Assembly (NCBI GenBank): GCA_041441465.1
Contig: JASDSY010000031.1
Location: 186,001-250,000, forward strand
Length of the DNA: 64,000 nt
Reading direction: 5' to 3'
Source: JASDSY01 sp041441465
GTDB taxonomy: Bacteria; Muiribacteriota; UBA9980
Shown in pieces: positions 1-8,312 of the stretch; the stretch's first letter is position 1; every line of letters begins with the position of its first letter. The notes under the pieces are model-generated. The model was not told the DNA's origin and searched no databases. It was given only the letters and a program-made list of their open reading frames with translations. Position numbers and translations under genes: made by a program.

Positions 1-578
1 GCGCGCGCATGTCCCTCTGTAATTTTTCCTTGAGTTACAAGCTTTTTGACAGCATCGGGAAGTTTTATGAGCCTTAATGTATTAGCTACGGCTACACGGC
101 TCTTACCTATTATTTTAGAAAGCTCCTCCTGCGTCATGTTATAAGTTTTGAGCAATTCATCATAGGAATTCGCTTCTTCAAGCGGATTTAAATCATCGCG
201 CTGTATATTTTCAATCAGGGCCATCAAAAGTCCCTTTTTATCGTCAATATTTTCCTTTATAATTACCGGAATCTTTACATAGCCGAGCTGGAGCGCCGCC
301 CTGTATCGCCTTTCTCCAAACACCAATTCGTATTTTTCGCCTTTACGCCTTACCACGATCGGCTGCAAAATACCATTAGCCTCGATTGACTTGATAAGTT
401 CGTCGAGTTTTTCCTGGTTAAAATTTTTACGCGGCTGATCAGGGTTCTGAATAATCAAATCAACGTCAATTTCCTGTATGCTTAACTCTTCAGAATGCGA
501 AACAGTCTTTTTGTCGTTATCAAATAACGCCAGATTTAATTCCTTGTTTTTGGGGTTATTTTTCCTGCGTTCAGGCAT
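1..578 (-). CDS. parB: ParB/Spo0J chromosome partitioning protein (partial)
   Basis: ParB is a CTPase DNA clamp that loads at parS sites and organises origin segregation. The start ATG is at 578 and the frame stays open to the window edge, giving about 192 codons; the C-terminal dimerisation domain lies outside. Visible: NPDQPRKNF at residues 45-53, the CTP/arginine patch GERRYRAA at 88-95, ENIQRDDLNP at 123-132, a helix-turn-helix around 149-170, and the GHAR motif at 189-192 right at the edge. It lies on the same strand as rsmG and mnmG, the usual origin neighbourhood, but parA is not between rsmG and parB. I saw no parS-like palindrome in the window. Identity is secure; the truncation is only the window boundary. 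Confidence 0.95.
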   Translation of the reverse strand, partial: MPERRKNNPKNKELNLALFDNDKKTVSHSEELSIQEIDVDLIIQNPDQPRKNFNQEKLDELIKSIEANGILQPIVVRRKGEKYELVFGERRYRAALQLGYVKIPVIIKENIDDKKGLLMALIENIQRDDLNPLEEANSYDELLKTYNMTQEELSKIIGKSRVAVANTLRLIKLPDAVKKLVTQGKITEGHAR

Positions 579-1004
579 ATATTCTCCCGTTTATTTTTTC
601 GCGCCCTGCCAATAAATATAAAACAAAACGCCATGTTATATTATCGTATATATAATAAAATTATTTATACATAGTATCAAAATAAGACAAACTTTATAAT
701 AAAAATTTATAAAATTGCATTATGAGTAACAAACAAATGTATTCAAACAATTTGGAATTAAAACCAGCTGTCACGTAATTAGCATCCATAGCTGAGTTTT
801 TGGACATTTAAAATTAAGCTCCTTTATTTCCAGCGCCGGCAACATATTTTATTATTTTATGAATTTATGATATAATGAAATTTGTCAACAATTAAAGTTA
901 TTAACGAAGAAACGCTTCCTGGGAACCTTGAAACAGTTAAATAAAGTTATTTAACTTTAACAAAATAAAATACATTGAATAATTCTTTAAGCGGAGCGAT
1001 AAAT
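579..1004. other. Intergenic region between parB and ankyrin gene
   Basis: This 426-base stretch has no convincing gene. It holds a candidate parB promoter on the minus strand and a perfect 9-bp inverted repeat (GTTAAATAA at 936-944, AG spacer, TTATTTAAC at 947-955) about 50 bases before the ankyrin start. A TATAAT lies at 871-876 without a clear -35. I see no tRNA or other RNA gene here. Confidence 0.5.
652..680 (-). promoter_or_regulatory. Candidate parB promoter
   Basis: On the minus strand there is TTGATA (-35, plus coordinates 675-680), a 17-base spacer and TATTAT (-10, 652-657), upstream of the parB start at 578. The match is moderate and the region is A+T-rich, so chance similarity is possible. 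Confidence 0.35.
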
Positions 1005-1682
1005 ATGCCTGATTTTAAAATAGCTCTCGAATTAAATTCAGCTATTAAAAAAAACGATATGAAGACTGCGGAAAAAATAATAGAAACGACAAATGACGTC
1101 ATAACGCTGCGCGTTAACGGAATAACGCCGCTTCATATAGCAATAAACTACAAAAAAATTGAGTTATTGAAATTATTTATTGAGCATAACGTAAACCTTA
1201 ATATAAAATGCGTTTACGGAATGGCGCCAATTCATTATGCAATAAAATCAGGGCAGCTGGATATAACAGATCTTCTGATCCAATCCGGCGCTGATATAAA
1301 TATAACGGATAACTACGGCAAGAGCCCGCTTTATTATTCAATAGAGGAAGGCGATCTCGATATTTTCGAATACCTGATCTATAACGACGCGGAAATAAAT
1401 AACTGCGACAACTGCGGCGTAACCCCGCTGCACCTGGCGGTAATGAAAGGATTTCTGGCAATAACGGAAGTTCTTTTATTAAAAGGCGCGGACAAATCAG
1501 CAAAGGACAATAAAGAAAAAATTGCCCGTGACTATGCCGAGCAATTTTTAAACTCCGATTGCGCAAAATATAAATCCGGCTATTTTTTTAAGAATAAGAT
1601 AAGCATAAAAAGCAATGACGAACGAAGAAATATAGTAAAAACTTTATTTTCTTCGGATTTTAAAGATAAATACCAATTATAA
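1005..1682 (+). CDS. Ankyrin-repeat protein
   Basis: A 225-residue protein with four consecutive 33-residue ankyrin repeats at about residues 38-70, 71-103, 104-136 and 137-169, each with the TPLH/APIH/SPLY-type turn. No signal peptide or membrane segment is seen, so it is probably cytoplasmic and binds a partner protein. I chose the ATG at 1005 because GGAG at 993-996 sits 8 bases before it; an in-frame TTG at 975 lacks such a site. It is on the plus strand, inserted between parB and rsmG (both minus), and its 3' end overlaps the end of rsmG by 6 bases. Partner and function are unknown. Confidence 0.85.
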   Translation: MPDFKIALELNSAIKKNDMKTAEKIIETTNDVITLRVNGITPLHIAINYKKIELLKLFIEHNVNLNIKCVYGMAPIHYAIKSGQLDITDLLIQSGADINITDNYGKSPLYYSIEEGDLDIFEYLIYNDAEINNCDNCGVTPLHLAVMKGFLAITEVLLLKGADKSAKDNKEKIARDYAEQFLNSDCAKYKSGYFFKNKISIKSNDERRNIVKTLFSSDFKDKYQL

Positions 1683-2426
1683 AGGCAGTTTCTTCGCCAT
1701 GCCCGGATTACGCGGATATATTTTCTTAGTCTGCGCGTACTTTTCTATAATTAAAATCTGACGTTTCCTGTCAAGGCCTTCAATTTCATAAGCCGGGCTT
1801 TTTTTAGAAATCCTGACGCTTAATTCTTTTTGAGCGTTAATTGAAGCGCTTATTTCATCGTGGATTTCAAGGCCCTTCATTAAAAGCGCAGAACCGTTGA
1901 CTTTTAAAAGCGGCGCGCAATATTCCATAAGCACCGGCACGGCCGATACTGCGCGGGCCGTAACAAAATCGAATTTTTCACGGAACTTTAAGTCTGCCCC
2001 TGCCTCTTCTGCACGAAACGCATATGATTTCACTTTTTTAAATACGCCGAGAGAACCCGCGACTATATTCAAGAAATCCGATTTTTTATTCGAGCTCTCG
2101 AACATTGTAAATTCCACATCGCATCCCTTTTGATAAGCCAGCCAGAAATATAGAGGAAAAGCGGGAAAACCTCCGCCGCTGCCGATGTCCGCAAATTTAG
2201 CTTTTTTCGCTTTCTCGATATCCAGCGCCTTTGAAACAAAAATGCTGTCTATATAGTGATATAATACTGAATCGCAAACGGTTGTTATCCTCGTAAGGTT
2301 AAAACTTTCATTATATTTCAAAAGCATCTCATAATGCTTAAAACAAGCCTCGGCAAATTCGCGCTTTGCCGCTTCGCCAAAATAATCCGCATATTTTTGG
2401 TTAAAAAGGGTTATAAATTCTTCCAA
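1677..2426 (-). CDS. rsmG: 16S rRNA (guanine-N7)-methyltransferase RsmG
   Basis: RsmG (GidB) methylates G527 of 16S rRNA using S-adenosylmethionine. The 249-residue protein shows the family SAM-binding motif DIGSGGGFPAFPL at residues 80-92 and the RsmG C-terminal signature with YPRNPG followed by KKLPL. Length is slightly above the usual 210-240. It follows the second mnmG paralogue with only a 5-base gap, so it is probably the last gene of an mnmG-mnmG-rsmG operon, the conserved order near many bacterial origins. Confidence 0.93.
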   Translation of the reverse strand: MEEFITLFNQKYADYFGEAAKREFAEACFKHYEMLLKYNESFNLTRITTVCDSVLYHYIDSIFVSKALDIEKAKKAKFADIGSGGGFPAFPLYFWLAYQKGCDVEFTMFESSNKKSDFLNIVAGSLGVFKKVKSYAFRAEEAGADLKFREKFDFVTARAVSAVPVLMEYCAPLLKVNGSALLMKGLEIHDEISASINAQKELSVRISKKSPAYEIEGLDRKRQILIIEKYAQTKKIYPRNPGMAKKLPL

Positions 2427-2431
2427 CTAAC

Positions 2432-4345
2432 TCACTCTTCTTCTGACTTATTTTTTTCACGGCCGGAATGCATATACATAAAAAGCGACATTACGTCCGC
2501 CATCGAAACTCCAGATATCCTCGATGCCGCGCCGATTGTCGGAGGCATATGCTTTTTCAGTTTCATCCTGCCCTCCGTCGAGATATTTATTATTTTATCA
2601 TAATCAAACCCGTTCGGAATCAGCATTTCGTCATATGACTTCACCTGCGAAATCATCGCTTCCTGCTTTTTTATATAACCTTCATACTTAATGACCGTTT
2701 CGACGTAAGTCCAAAAATCAATATTATCAAATGACTCTGAAATCTGATTTTTTTTAAGTATTTCCGAAATCTCGTCTTTCATATCCATAAGCCTTATTTC
2801 AGGCCGTTTTATTATCTTAGAAAGCTCCGTCTTATTCGCCAGAGGCTGAAGTCCCATCTTCTTAAGCTTCTCATCTGCGTTGCCATTCGGAGATTCCTGA
2901 CGATTTTTGATTTTTTCTATTATTAACTTAGATTTCCGCTCTTTTTCAAGTGTGACATCATATTCGTCTTTTGTGATAAGCCCAAGATCATAGGCATATT
3001 TAGAAAGCCTTATGTCTGCGTTGTCTTCCCTCAAGTTAAGGCGAAATTCAGCCCTTGACGTAAACATTCTGTAAGGCTCGTCGGTATCTTTGGTAACAAG
3101 GTCATCGATAAGAGTCCCTATATAACTTTCTGTGCGGCTTAAAATGAACGGCGGCTCTTTTTTTACATATAATCCCGCGTTTATTCCGGCAATCAGCCCC
3201 TGCCCGGCCGCTTCCTCATAGCCGGATGTGCCGTTTATCTGCCCGGCAAGGAATAAACCGTCGATTTTTTTTGTCATCAGGCTTCCAAATAGCTCTATAG
3301 GGTGGATATAGTCATACTCTATGGCATAAGCCGGGGTCATTATTTCGGCTTTTTCAAACCCTTTCAAAGTCCTTAAAACGTCAAGCTGCACATTTTCAGG
3401 AAGCGACATGGAAAATCCCTGCAAATACATTTCATAAGTGTCTTTTCCCTCAGGCTCCAAAAACAGTCTGTGCGATTCCTTATCCTTAAACCGAACTACC
3501 TTGTCCTCGATCGAAGGACAATAACGGGGCCCGGTGCCTGAAATTTTTCCGGAATAAAGGGCCGAATATTTCAGATTGTCAATAATCGTTCTGTGCGTAT
3601 TCTCATTGGTTCTTACGACATAGCACGGCAAATCAATAAAATCGGGATTATCCTGCGAAAATTTAGAAAAATGCCTTATTTTCTCATCTGACCGCTCGAC
3701 CGCCATGCCGGCAAGATCTACAGTCCTGCGGTCGATTCGCGGCGGAGTACCGGTTTTAAGGCGGCCCATCCGAAATCCCATATTTTTTATGCATTCGGCA
3801 AGTTTTATAGAGGCAAGATCGCCCATCCTGCCGCCGGACATCGTCTTATCGCCCATATGAATGAGGCCGTTCAAAAAAGTTCCGGTCGTAATGACAACGG
3901 CGCCGCATTCGTACTCCGCGCCGTTATGGAATGTAACGCCCCTTATTTTTCCGCCCTCTAAATTTATAGACTCGATAATTCCCTGCTTGATCTGGGCATT
4001 TTTGCATTTTTCGAGAAAAAGCCGCATTTTATTTTTATAATCCCATTTATCATTTTGAGTACGAAGCGACCATACAGCCGGGCCTTTTTTCAAATTCAGC
4101 GTTCTTGCCTGAATCGCGGTAGCATCGGCAATTTTAGGCATTATGCCTGAAAAAGCGTCTATCTCAAAAACGATCTGCGACTTAGCCAGTCCGCCGATCG
4201 AAGGATTACATGACATCTGGGCAATATTATCAATATTAATGGTAACGCCGAGCGTCTTCAGGCCCATTTTTGAAAGGGCGTAAAAAGCCTCGCAGCCGGC
4301 GTGGCCAAGTCCTATCACTATTACGTCATATTTTCCTAAATACAT
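2432..4345 (-). CDS. mnmG: MnmG-family tRNA modification protein, paralogue 2
   Basis: MnmG with MnmE installs the carboxymethylaminomethyl group on wobble uridine 34 of certain tRNAs; it is FAD-dependent. This 637-residue copy is full length. Seen: FAD dinucleotide motif GLGHAG at residues 12-17, Cys46 in MSCNPSIGG, Cys276 in GPRYCPSIEDK, LKTGTPPRID at 196-205, INGTSGYEEAAGQG, EPYRMFTSRAEFRL and the C-terminal MnmE-binding type helix (GAASRISGV). Compared with the family norm the N-terminal loop is altered: GLAKSQIVFEIDAFSG instead of GIGKGHLVKEIDALGG, and WSLRTQNDK instead of RATRAQADK. Its ATG shares one base with the stop of paralogue 1 (TAATG), so translation is probably coupled. It might be a second active MnmG, a heterodimer partner, or a relative with a new role. 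Confidence 0.88.
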   Translation of the reverse strand: MYLGKYDVIVIGLGHAGCEAFYALSKMGLKTLGVTINIDNIAQMSCNPSIGGLAKSQIVFEIDAFSGIMPKIADATAIQARTLNLKKGPAVWSLRTQNDKWDYKNKMRLFLEKCKNAQIKQGIIESINLEGGKIRGVTFHNGAEYECGAVVITTGTFLNGLIHMGDKTMSGGRMGDLASIKLAECIKNMGFRMGRLKTGTPPRIDRRTVDLAGMAVERSDEKIRHFSKFSQDNPDFIDLPCYVVRTNENTHRTIIDNLKYSALYSGKISGTGPRYCPSIEDKVVRFKDKESHRLFLEPEGKDTYEMYLQGFSMSLPENVQLDVLRTLKGFEKAEIMTPAYAIEYDYIHPIELFGSLMTKKIDGLFLAGQINGTSGYEEAAGQGLIAGINAGLYVKKEPPFILSRTESYIGTLIDDLVTKDTDEPYRMFTSRAEFRLNLREDNADIRLSKYAYDLGLITKDEYDVTLEKERKSKLIIEKIKNRQESPNGNADEKLKKMGLQPLANKTELSKIIKRPEIRLMDMKDEISEILKKNQISESFDNIDFWTYVETVIKYEGYIKKQEAMISQVKSYDEMLIPNGFDYDKIINISTEGRMKLKKHMPPTIGAASRISGVSMADVMSLFMYMHSGREKNKSEEE

Positions 4346-6300
4346 TATTTCCTGTCCTTTTTAGCGGAGAGATAAACCATCAGCAATGATATATCAGCCG
4401 GAGTAACGCCCTGCAATCTCGAAGCCTGGCCGAGATTCTGCGGCCTATATTTCATCAGAACTTCCTTGCTTTCCTTCGAAAGTCCCTTAACATAACTATA
4501 ATCAAAGTTATTAGGCATCGCGAGCTTTTCGATTTTTTTCAATTTTTCTATCTGCACAAGTTCGCGTTCTATATAACCGGAATATTTAATGTAAATTTCA
4601 ATCAGAGTTATTATTTCCTGATCGGCATCGCTCAATAATTCGGCGGTAAAACCGAATTTTTGAAGATCGAAATACGATATTTTTTCGCGCCTCAAAACCT
4701 CGAAAGCGTTGAATTGTTTCTTTAAGCACTGTTCGCCCATACTTTCAAGAATCCTGTTGTTTTCACCGGTAGGATTTATTTTAAAATTTTTGAGCCGCTT
4801 TATCTCATTTATGAATTTTCTTTTATTTCCTAATATCTTATGATATTCCTCACAAGTCAACATACCCGACCGGCGCGCTATTCCCGAAAGCCTTATGTAT
4901 GCGCTTTCGCCCGAAAGCATGAGGCGGTGCTCCGCCCTCGAAGTGAACATGCGGTAAGGCTCGAGCATCGGTTTTGTCACAAGATCGTCAATCATTACGC
5001 CGATATACGATGAACTTCTTGACAGGATAATTTTTTTGCGGCCGCGGATTCCAAGCGCCGCGTTCATTCCGGCGATAATTCCCTGGCCGGCCGCTTCCTC
5101 GTAACCAGAAGTGCCGTTTATCTGGCCGGCGCAATATAATCCCTTTACAAGCCTTGTTTCAAGCGTCGGCCTTAGCTGATCAGGCGGAAGGTAATCATAT
5201 TCAATAGCATAGCCATAACGCATGATCTCTATATTTTCAAGCCCGTCGATCGTCCTTAAAATTGCGAGCTGGACATCCGGCGGCATTGAAGTGGTAAGGC
5301 CCTGAAGGTACATTTCATTGGAGTTTTCACCTTCAGGCTCTATGAAAATTTGATGATTCGATTTATCAGGAAAATTAATTACTTTTCTGTCGATAGACGG
5401 ACAGTAACGAGGTCCGTTATTTGTAATATTACCAATAACAAGCGGCGAGCGGTGTATGTTATTTTTTATTACTTCGACTGTTTTCGGGTTTGAAAAAGCA
5501 AGAAAGCAATCTTCTTGAATCATTCTTGAAAGCGGGCTTTCGTATGAAAAGCAACTTATGCCGCCGCTGTACGGCAGTGTCTTAAATTTAGAAAAATCAA
5601 TAGTAGCACGGTTAACGCGGCACGGCGTCGCCGTCTGAAGCCTTTCAATTCTGAACCCGTATTCAATCAGCGACTGCGAAAGCTCGTCGGCCGAAACCTC
5701 ATTATGCGGACCGCCTTTATACTTGATTTCGCCGATTATTATTTCCGATTTCAGATACACGCCGGTGCATATTATAACCGACCTTGCGGAATACCTCATA
5801 CCGTTTTGCGTTTCGACACCGTAAACCTCAAATTTATACTCGTCATCGCAATGTTCATTATTTTCTTTTTTTGAAATTATTTCTTTCGCTAATAATTTTG
5901 AAACAATGCCTGTTTTTATGTGTATATTATCGTTGGCTTCGAGAAAACGGCGCATCGTTTTCTGATATTTCTTTTTATCAGCCTGCGCCCTGAGTGCTCG
6001 CACAGCCGGGCCGCGCGAATCGTTAAGCACTCTTACCTGCACATAGGAGCGGTCGATGGCTTTTCCCATAATTCCGCCGAGCGCGTCAATTTCTCTCACA
6101 ATGTGGCCTTTTCCCGGTCCGCCGATAGAAGGATTACATGGCATTAGAGCGATGTTATCAAGATTTATGGTAAGCAGCAACGTTTTTAAGCCTGCTTTGG
6201 CTGTTGCATTGGCTGACTCGCATCCGGCATGGCCGGCGCCGATTACTATCACATCGTAATTTCCATTAAATTTTAAATTGTAATTATTTTCTGTATTCAT
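4345..6300 (-). CDS. mnmG: MnmG-family tRNA modification protein, paralogue 1
   Basis: The first and more canonical of two adjacent MnmG paralogues, 651 residues. Seen: FAD motif GAGHAG at residues 21-26, Cys55 in MPCNPSIGG, the standard GKGHIVREIDALGG loop and RALRAQADKK, Cys300 in GPRYCPSIDRK, INGTSGYEEAAGQG, EPYRMFTSRAEHRL and the C-terminal GQASRLQGVTPADISLL. It departs from the family elsewhere: the loop normally reading LKTGTPPRID is LQTATPCRVN (about 221-230), and the PCY motif that follows is DCF. An inserted segment lies around residues 138-160. The two paralogues therefore diverge in different places. It is the first gene of the mnmG-mnmG-rsmG unit; the 280-base upstream region must hold its promoter. 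Confidence 0.9.
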   Translation of the reverse strand: MNTENNYNLKFNGNYDVIVIGAGHAGCESANATAKAGLKTLLLTINLDNIALMPCNPSIGGPGKGHIVREIDALGGIMGKAIDRSYVQVRVLNDSRGPAVRALRAQADKKKYQKTMRRFLEANDNIHIKTGIVSKLLAKEIISKKENNEHCDDEYKFEVYGVETQNGMRYSARSVIICTGVYLKSEIIIGEIKYKGGPHNEVSADELSQSLIEYGFRIERLQTATPCRVNRATIDFSKFKTLPYSGGISCFSYESPLSRMIQEDCFLAFSNPKTVEVIKNNIHRSPLVIGNITNNGPRYCPSIDRKVINFPDKSNHQIFIEPEGENSNEMYLQGLTTSMPPDVQLAILRTIDGLENIEIMRYGYAIEYDYLPPDQLRPTLETRLVKGLYCAGQINGTSGYEEAAGQGIIAGMNAALGIRGRKKIILSRSSSYIGVMIDDLVTKPMLEPYRMFTSRAEHRLMLSGESAYIRLSGIARRSGMLTCEEYHKILGNKRKFINEIKRLKNFKINPTGENNRILESMGEQCLKKQFNAFEVLRREKISYFDLQKFGFTAELLSDADQEIITLIEIYIKYSGYIERELVQIEKLKKIEKLAMPNNFDYSYVKGLSKESKEVLMKYRPQNLGQASRLQGVTPADISLLMVYLSAKKDRK

Positions 6301-6582
6301 AATTTCTTTTCTATGTCTTTATAAAAAATTACGGGGCTATTCAAAAATAAAAATTCTGAACCCGCCCCTTTTTGTGCAATATTTTATTTGTATACTTTAA
6401 CACTTTAAAATGTCCGGACTAAATAATAATTTTAATATATTCAATTTTTATAATATATGACTTAAACAGATTTTTAATTATAGCCATTTAATTGCTTAAT
6501 ATAACGAAAAAAATACAAATTCCAATTATCAAAACTAACATATAAAAAACTTTAGCATAACTAAATTTATTTTTTTTATTAT

Positions 6583-7179
6583 TTACCTTGCGCCATATCC
6601 TGTAAGGACCACTTTAAAAGTTTTCAACATAATCCACAAATCAATGCACAGGCCTTCGTTTTTCACGTAAAATCTATCGTAACGAAGTTTAGTTTCAAGC
6701 TCGAGATCCTGCCGTCCCAATACCTGCGAAAATCCAGTAATGCCCGGATTGACGCTTAAAACAAGCTTCTGCCATTTGTCATAACCGGAAACTATTTCTA
6801 TTACATCCGGCCTCGGCCCGATTATGCTCATTTCGCCTTTCAAAACATTTATTAAATTAGGTATTTCATCAAGGCTCGTCCTTCTTAAAATTTTACCGAT
6901 AGGCGTTATCCTTGAATCGTTTTTTTCGGTGAGCACAGGGCCTATTTTATCGGCATTTTTTACCATCGTGCGAAATTTGTATATATTAAATCGGCTGCCG
7001 TTCTTTCCAATCCGCATTTGCTTGAAAAAAACCGGACCCTTTGAAGTTAATTTTATGAATAAGCAAACCAATAAAAGGACGGGTGATAGGAAAAATATAA
7101 CGGCGATAGAAAATATTAAATCGAATATTCTTTTAAAAGACCAGTAAAACACCTTATTGCTAACATAATTATCAGGCAT
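6583..7179 (-). CDS. Monotopic phosphoglycosyl transferase (bacterial sugar transferase)
   Basis: Transfers a phospho-sugar from a UDP-sugar to undecaprenyl phosphate at the inner membrane, the first step of repeat-unit assembly. The 198-residue protein matches the small PglC/WbaP catalytic-domain family: a hydrophobic re-entrant helix at about residues 20-43, KRIFD at 16-20, GPVFFKQMRIGKNG at 48-61, KFRTM at 68-72, the catalytic Asp-Glu pair in SLDEIPNLINVLKG (D104-E105), SIIGPRP at 118-124 and PGITGFSQV. It is a lone gene between mnmG and nifU, away from the main polysaccharide loci, with its own promoter. Sugar specificity cannot be told from sequence. Confidence 0.92.
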   Translation of the reverse strand: MPDNYVSNKVFYWSFKRIFDLIFSIAVIFFLSPVLLLVCLFIKLTSKGPVFFKQMRIGKNGSRFNIYKFRTMVKNADKIGPVLTEKNDSRITPIGKILRRTSLDEIPNLINVLKGEMSIIGPRPDVIEIVSGYDKWQKLVLSVNPGITGFSQVLGRQDLELETKLRYDRFYVKNEGLCIDLWIMLKTFKVVLTGYGAR

Positions 7180-7188
7180 AAAAAAACC

Positions 7189-7235
7189 TTTCTAAAAATT
7201 GACTAAAACTAATTATTTATACCAATTTTTAGAAA
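7189..7235. repeat. Perfect 13-bp inverted repeat over promoter and leader
   Basis: TTTCTAAAAATTG at 7189-7201 is the exact reverse complement of CAATTTTTAGAAA at 7223-7235, with 21 bases between. One arm lies inside the -35/-10 spacer of the sugar transferase promoter and the other just upstream of its start codon. Centre-to-centre distance is 34 bases, about three helical turns, as expected for an operator bound by a dimer or two dimers. Confidence 0.6.
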
Positions 7236-7244
7236 TTTTGTCAA
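7216..7244 (-). promoter_or_regulatory. Sigma-70-type promoter of the sugar transferase gene
   Basis: On the minus strand: perfect -35 TTGACA (plus coordinates 7239-7244), a 17-base spacer and -10 TATAAA (7216-7221), about 37 bases before the ATG at 7179. The spacer contains one arm of a perfect 13-bp inverted repeat. Confidence 0.7.
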
Positions 7245-7329
7245 TTAAAATCTTGTTCAAAATTATCACAATTATTTTTTTACGCCGGTTAAACTAAAAA
7301 ATACCATTCTTTCAAGTTTTTAATTATGC

Positions 7330-7358
7330 TTGATAATATATTATTAATATGTTATAAT
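7330..7358 (+). promoter_or_regulatory. Sigma-70-type promoter of nifU-nifS
   Basis: TTGATA (-35, 7330-7335), 17-base spacer, TATAAT (-10, 7353-7358). Transcription would begin near 7365 and give a leader of about 90 bases before the nifU ATG at 7454. Confidence 0.7.
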
Positions 7359-7363
7359 CTAAT

Positions 7364-7446
7364 ATTCGGCAGCAGCCGAATTAAGACAATTTAACTCAGG
7401 TAGAAATCCAGCCTTGATCTGGGAATAACCTGACACGAAAGGCGGT
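7364..7446 (+). promoter_or_regulatory. Structured 5' leader of nifU (possible translational switch)
   Basis: Two structures are visible. First, a hairpin ATTCGGC (7364-7370), loop AGCA, GCCGAAT (7375-7381). Second, a nested element: outer stem TCAGGT (7396-7401) with ACCTGA (7428-7433), inner stem CCAG (7408-7411) with CTGG (7419-7422), and loop CCTTGAT (7412-7418). The loop bases CCTT can pair with AAGG at 7439-7442, the core of the ribosome binding site AAAGGCGGT (7438-7446), giving a pseudoknot that would hide it. I do not recognise a known riboswitch class. The pairing is seen in the sequence; regulation is inferred. Confidence 0.45.
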
Positions 7447-7453
7447 AAAATAT

Positions 7454-8311
7454 ATGTGGAATTACTCTGACAAAGTTTTAGACCATTTTCATAATCCCAG
7501 AAATTATGGTGAAATTGAAAAACCGGATGCGGTAGGCGAGGTAGGCTCGATGGCCTGCGGCGATGCTTTAAGGTTGACCCTGAAAGTCGATAAAACTACT
7601 GATAAAATATTAGACGCAAAGTTTCAAACTTTCGGCTGCGGTTCAGCAATCGCATCATCATCGGCAATGACCGAACTTATAAAAGGAATGACTCTTGACG
7701 AAGCGGCGAAACTCACGAACGCTGATATCTCAAAATACCTCGACGGCTTGCCTCCTGAAAAGATGCACTGCTCGGTTATGGGAAAAGAAGCGCTCGAAGC
7801 TGCAATCGCTAATTACCGCGGTTACGAGATAAAAAAAGACGAAGAAGAAGGGCGCCTCGTATGCCGCTGCTTCGGAGTAACCGAGGATAAAATAATAAAA
7901 CTCGCGCACGAAAACAATCTTCATACTGTAGAGGAAATTACAAATTACACGAAAGCCGGCGGCGGATGCGGCGCGTGCCTTCAGGATATACAGGACATAC
8001 TCGACAATGTATGGAAAAATAAAAAAGCGGAAGCCGTAAAACCCCTTAAAAAAGAAGAAGGCCCTAAAAAACTCACGACCGTTCAAAAAATAAAATTAAT
8101 AGAAGAAACTTTCGAAAAACAAATACGCCCGTCTTTAAATCAGGACGGCGGCGATATTGAACTGATCGACGTAGTCGACAATAAAGTTTATGTAAAATTG
8201 AAAGGCATGTGCTCACATTGCCCGTCATCTTCATTCACGATAAAATCCTTCGTAGAAACTAAACTTAAAGAATTTGTAGAAAATGATATAGAAGTAATGG
8301 AGGCGCAATAA
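7454..8311 (+). CDS. nifU: Fe-S cluster scaffold protein NifU (three-domain)
   Basis: Scaffold on which NifS-derived sulfur and iron are assembled into Fe-S clusters. The 285 residues show the full NifU layout: N-terminal IscU-like domain with the three ligand cysteines C35, C62 and C106; a central BFD-type [2Fe-2S] domain with C137-x-C139 and C172-x2-C175; and a C-terminal NifU domain with GGDIEL at 232-237 and C253-x2-C256. The start is the ATG at 7454 behind the near-consensus site AAAGGCGGT. nifS follows after one base, so the pair is an operon. No other nitrogen-fixation gene is present, so general Fe-S assembly is more likely than nitrogenase maturation. Confidence 0.96.
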   Translation: MWNYSDKVLDHFHNPRNYGEIEKPDAVGEVGSMACGDALRLTLKVDKTTDKILDAKFQTFGCGSAIASSSAMTELIKGMTLDEAAKLTNADISKYLDGLPPEKMHCSVMGKEALEAAIANYRGYEIKKDEEEGRLVCRCFGVTEDKIIKLAHENNLHTVEEITNYTKAGGGCGACLQDIQDILDNVWKNKKAEAVKPLKKEEGPKKLTTVQKIKLIEETFEKQIRPSLNQDGGDIELIDVVDNKVYVKLKGMCSHCPSSSFTIKSFVETKLKEFVENDIEVMEAQ

Positions 8312-8312
8312 T

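Noticed and set aside
6333..6368. Weak hairpin GGGGC...GCCCC between mnmG and the sugar transferase
   Set aside because: Only five pairs with a 26-base loop; not convincing as a terminator.
7396..7433. nifU leader as a TPP riboswitch
   Set aside because: It contains CTGA/CCTGA-like pieces but lacks the conserved CTGAGA and the long helix layout of the TPP class, and the gene is not in thiamine metabolism.
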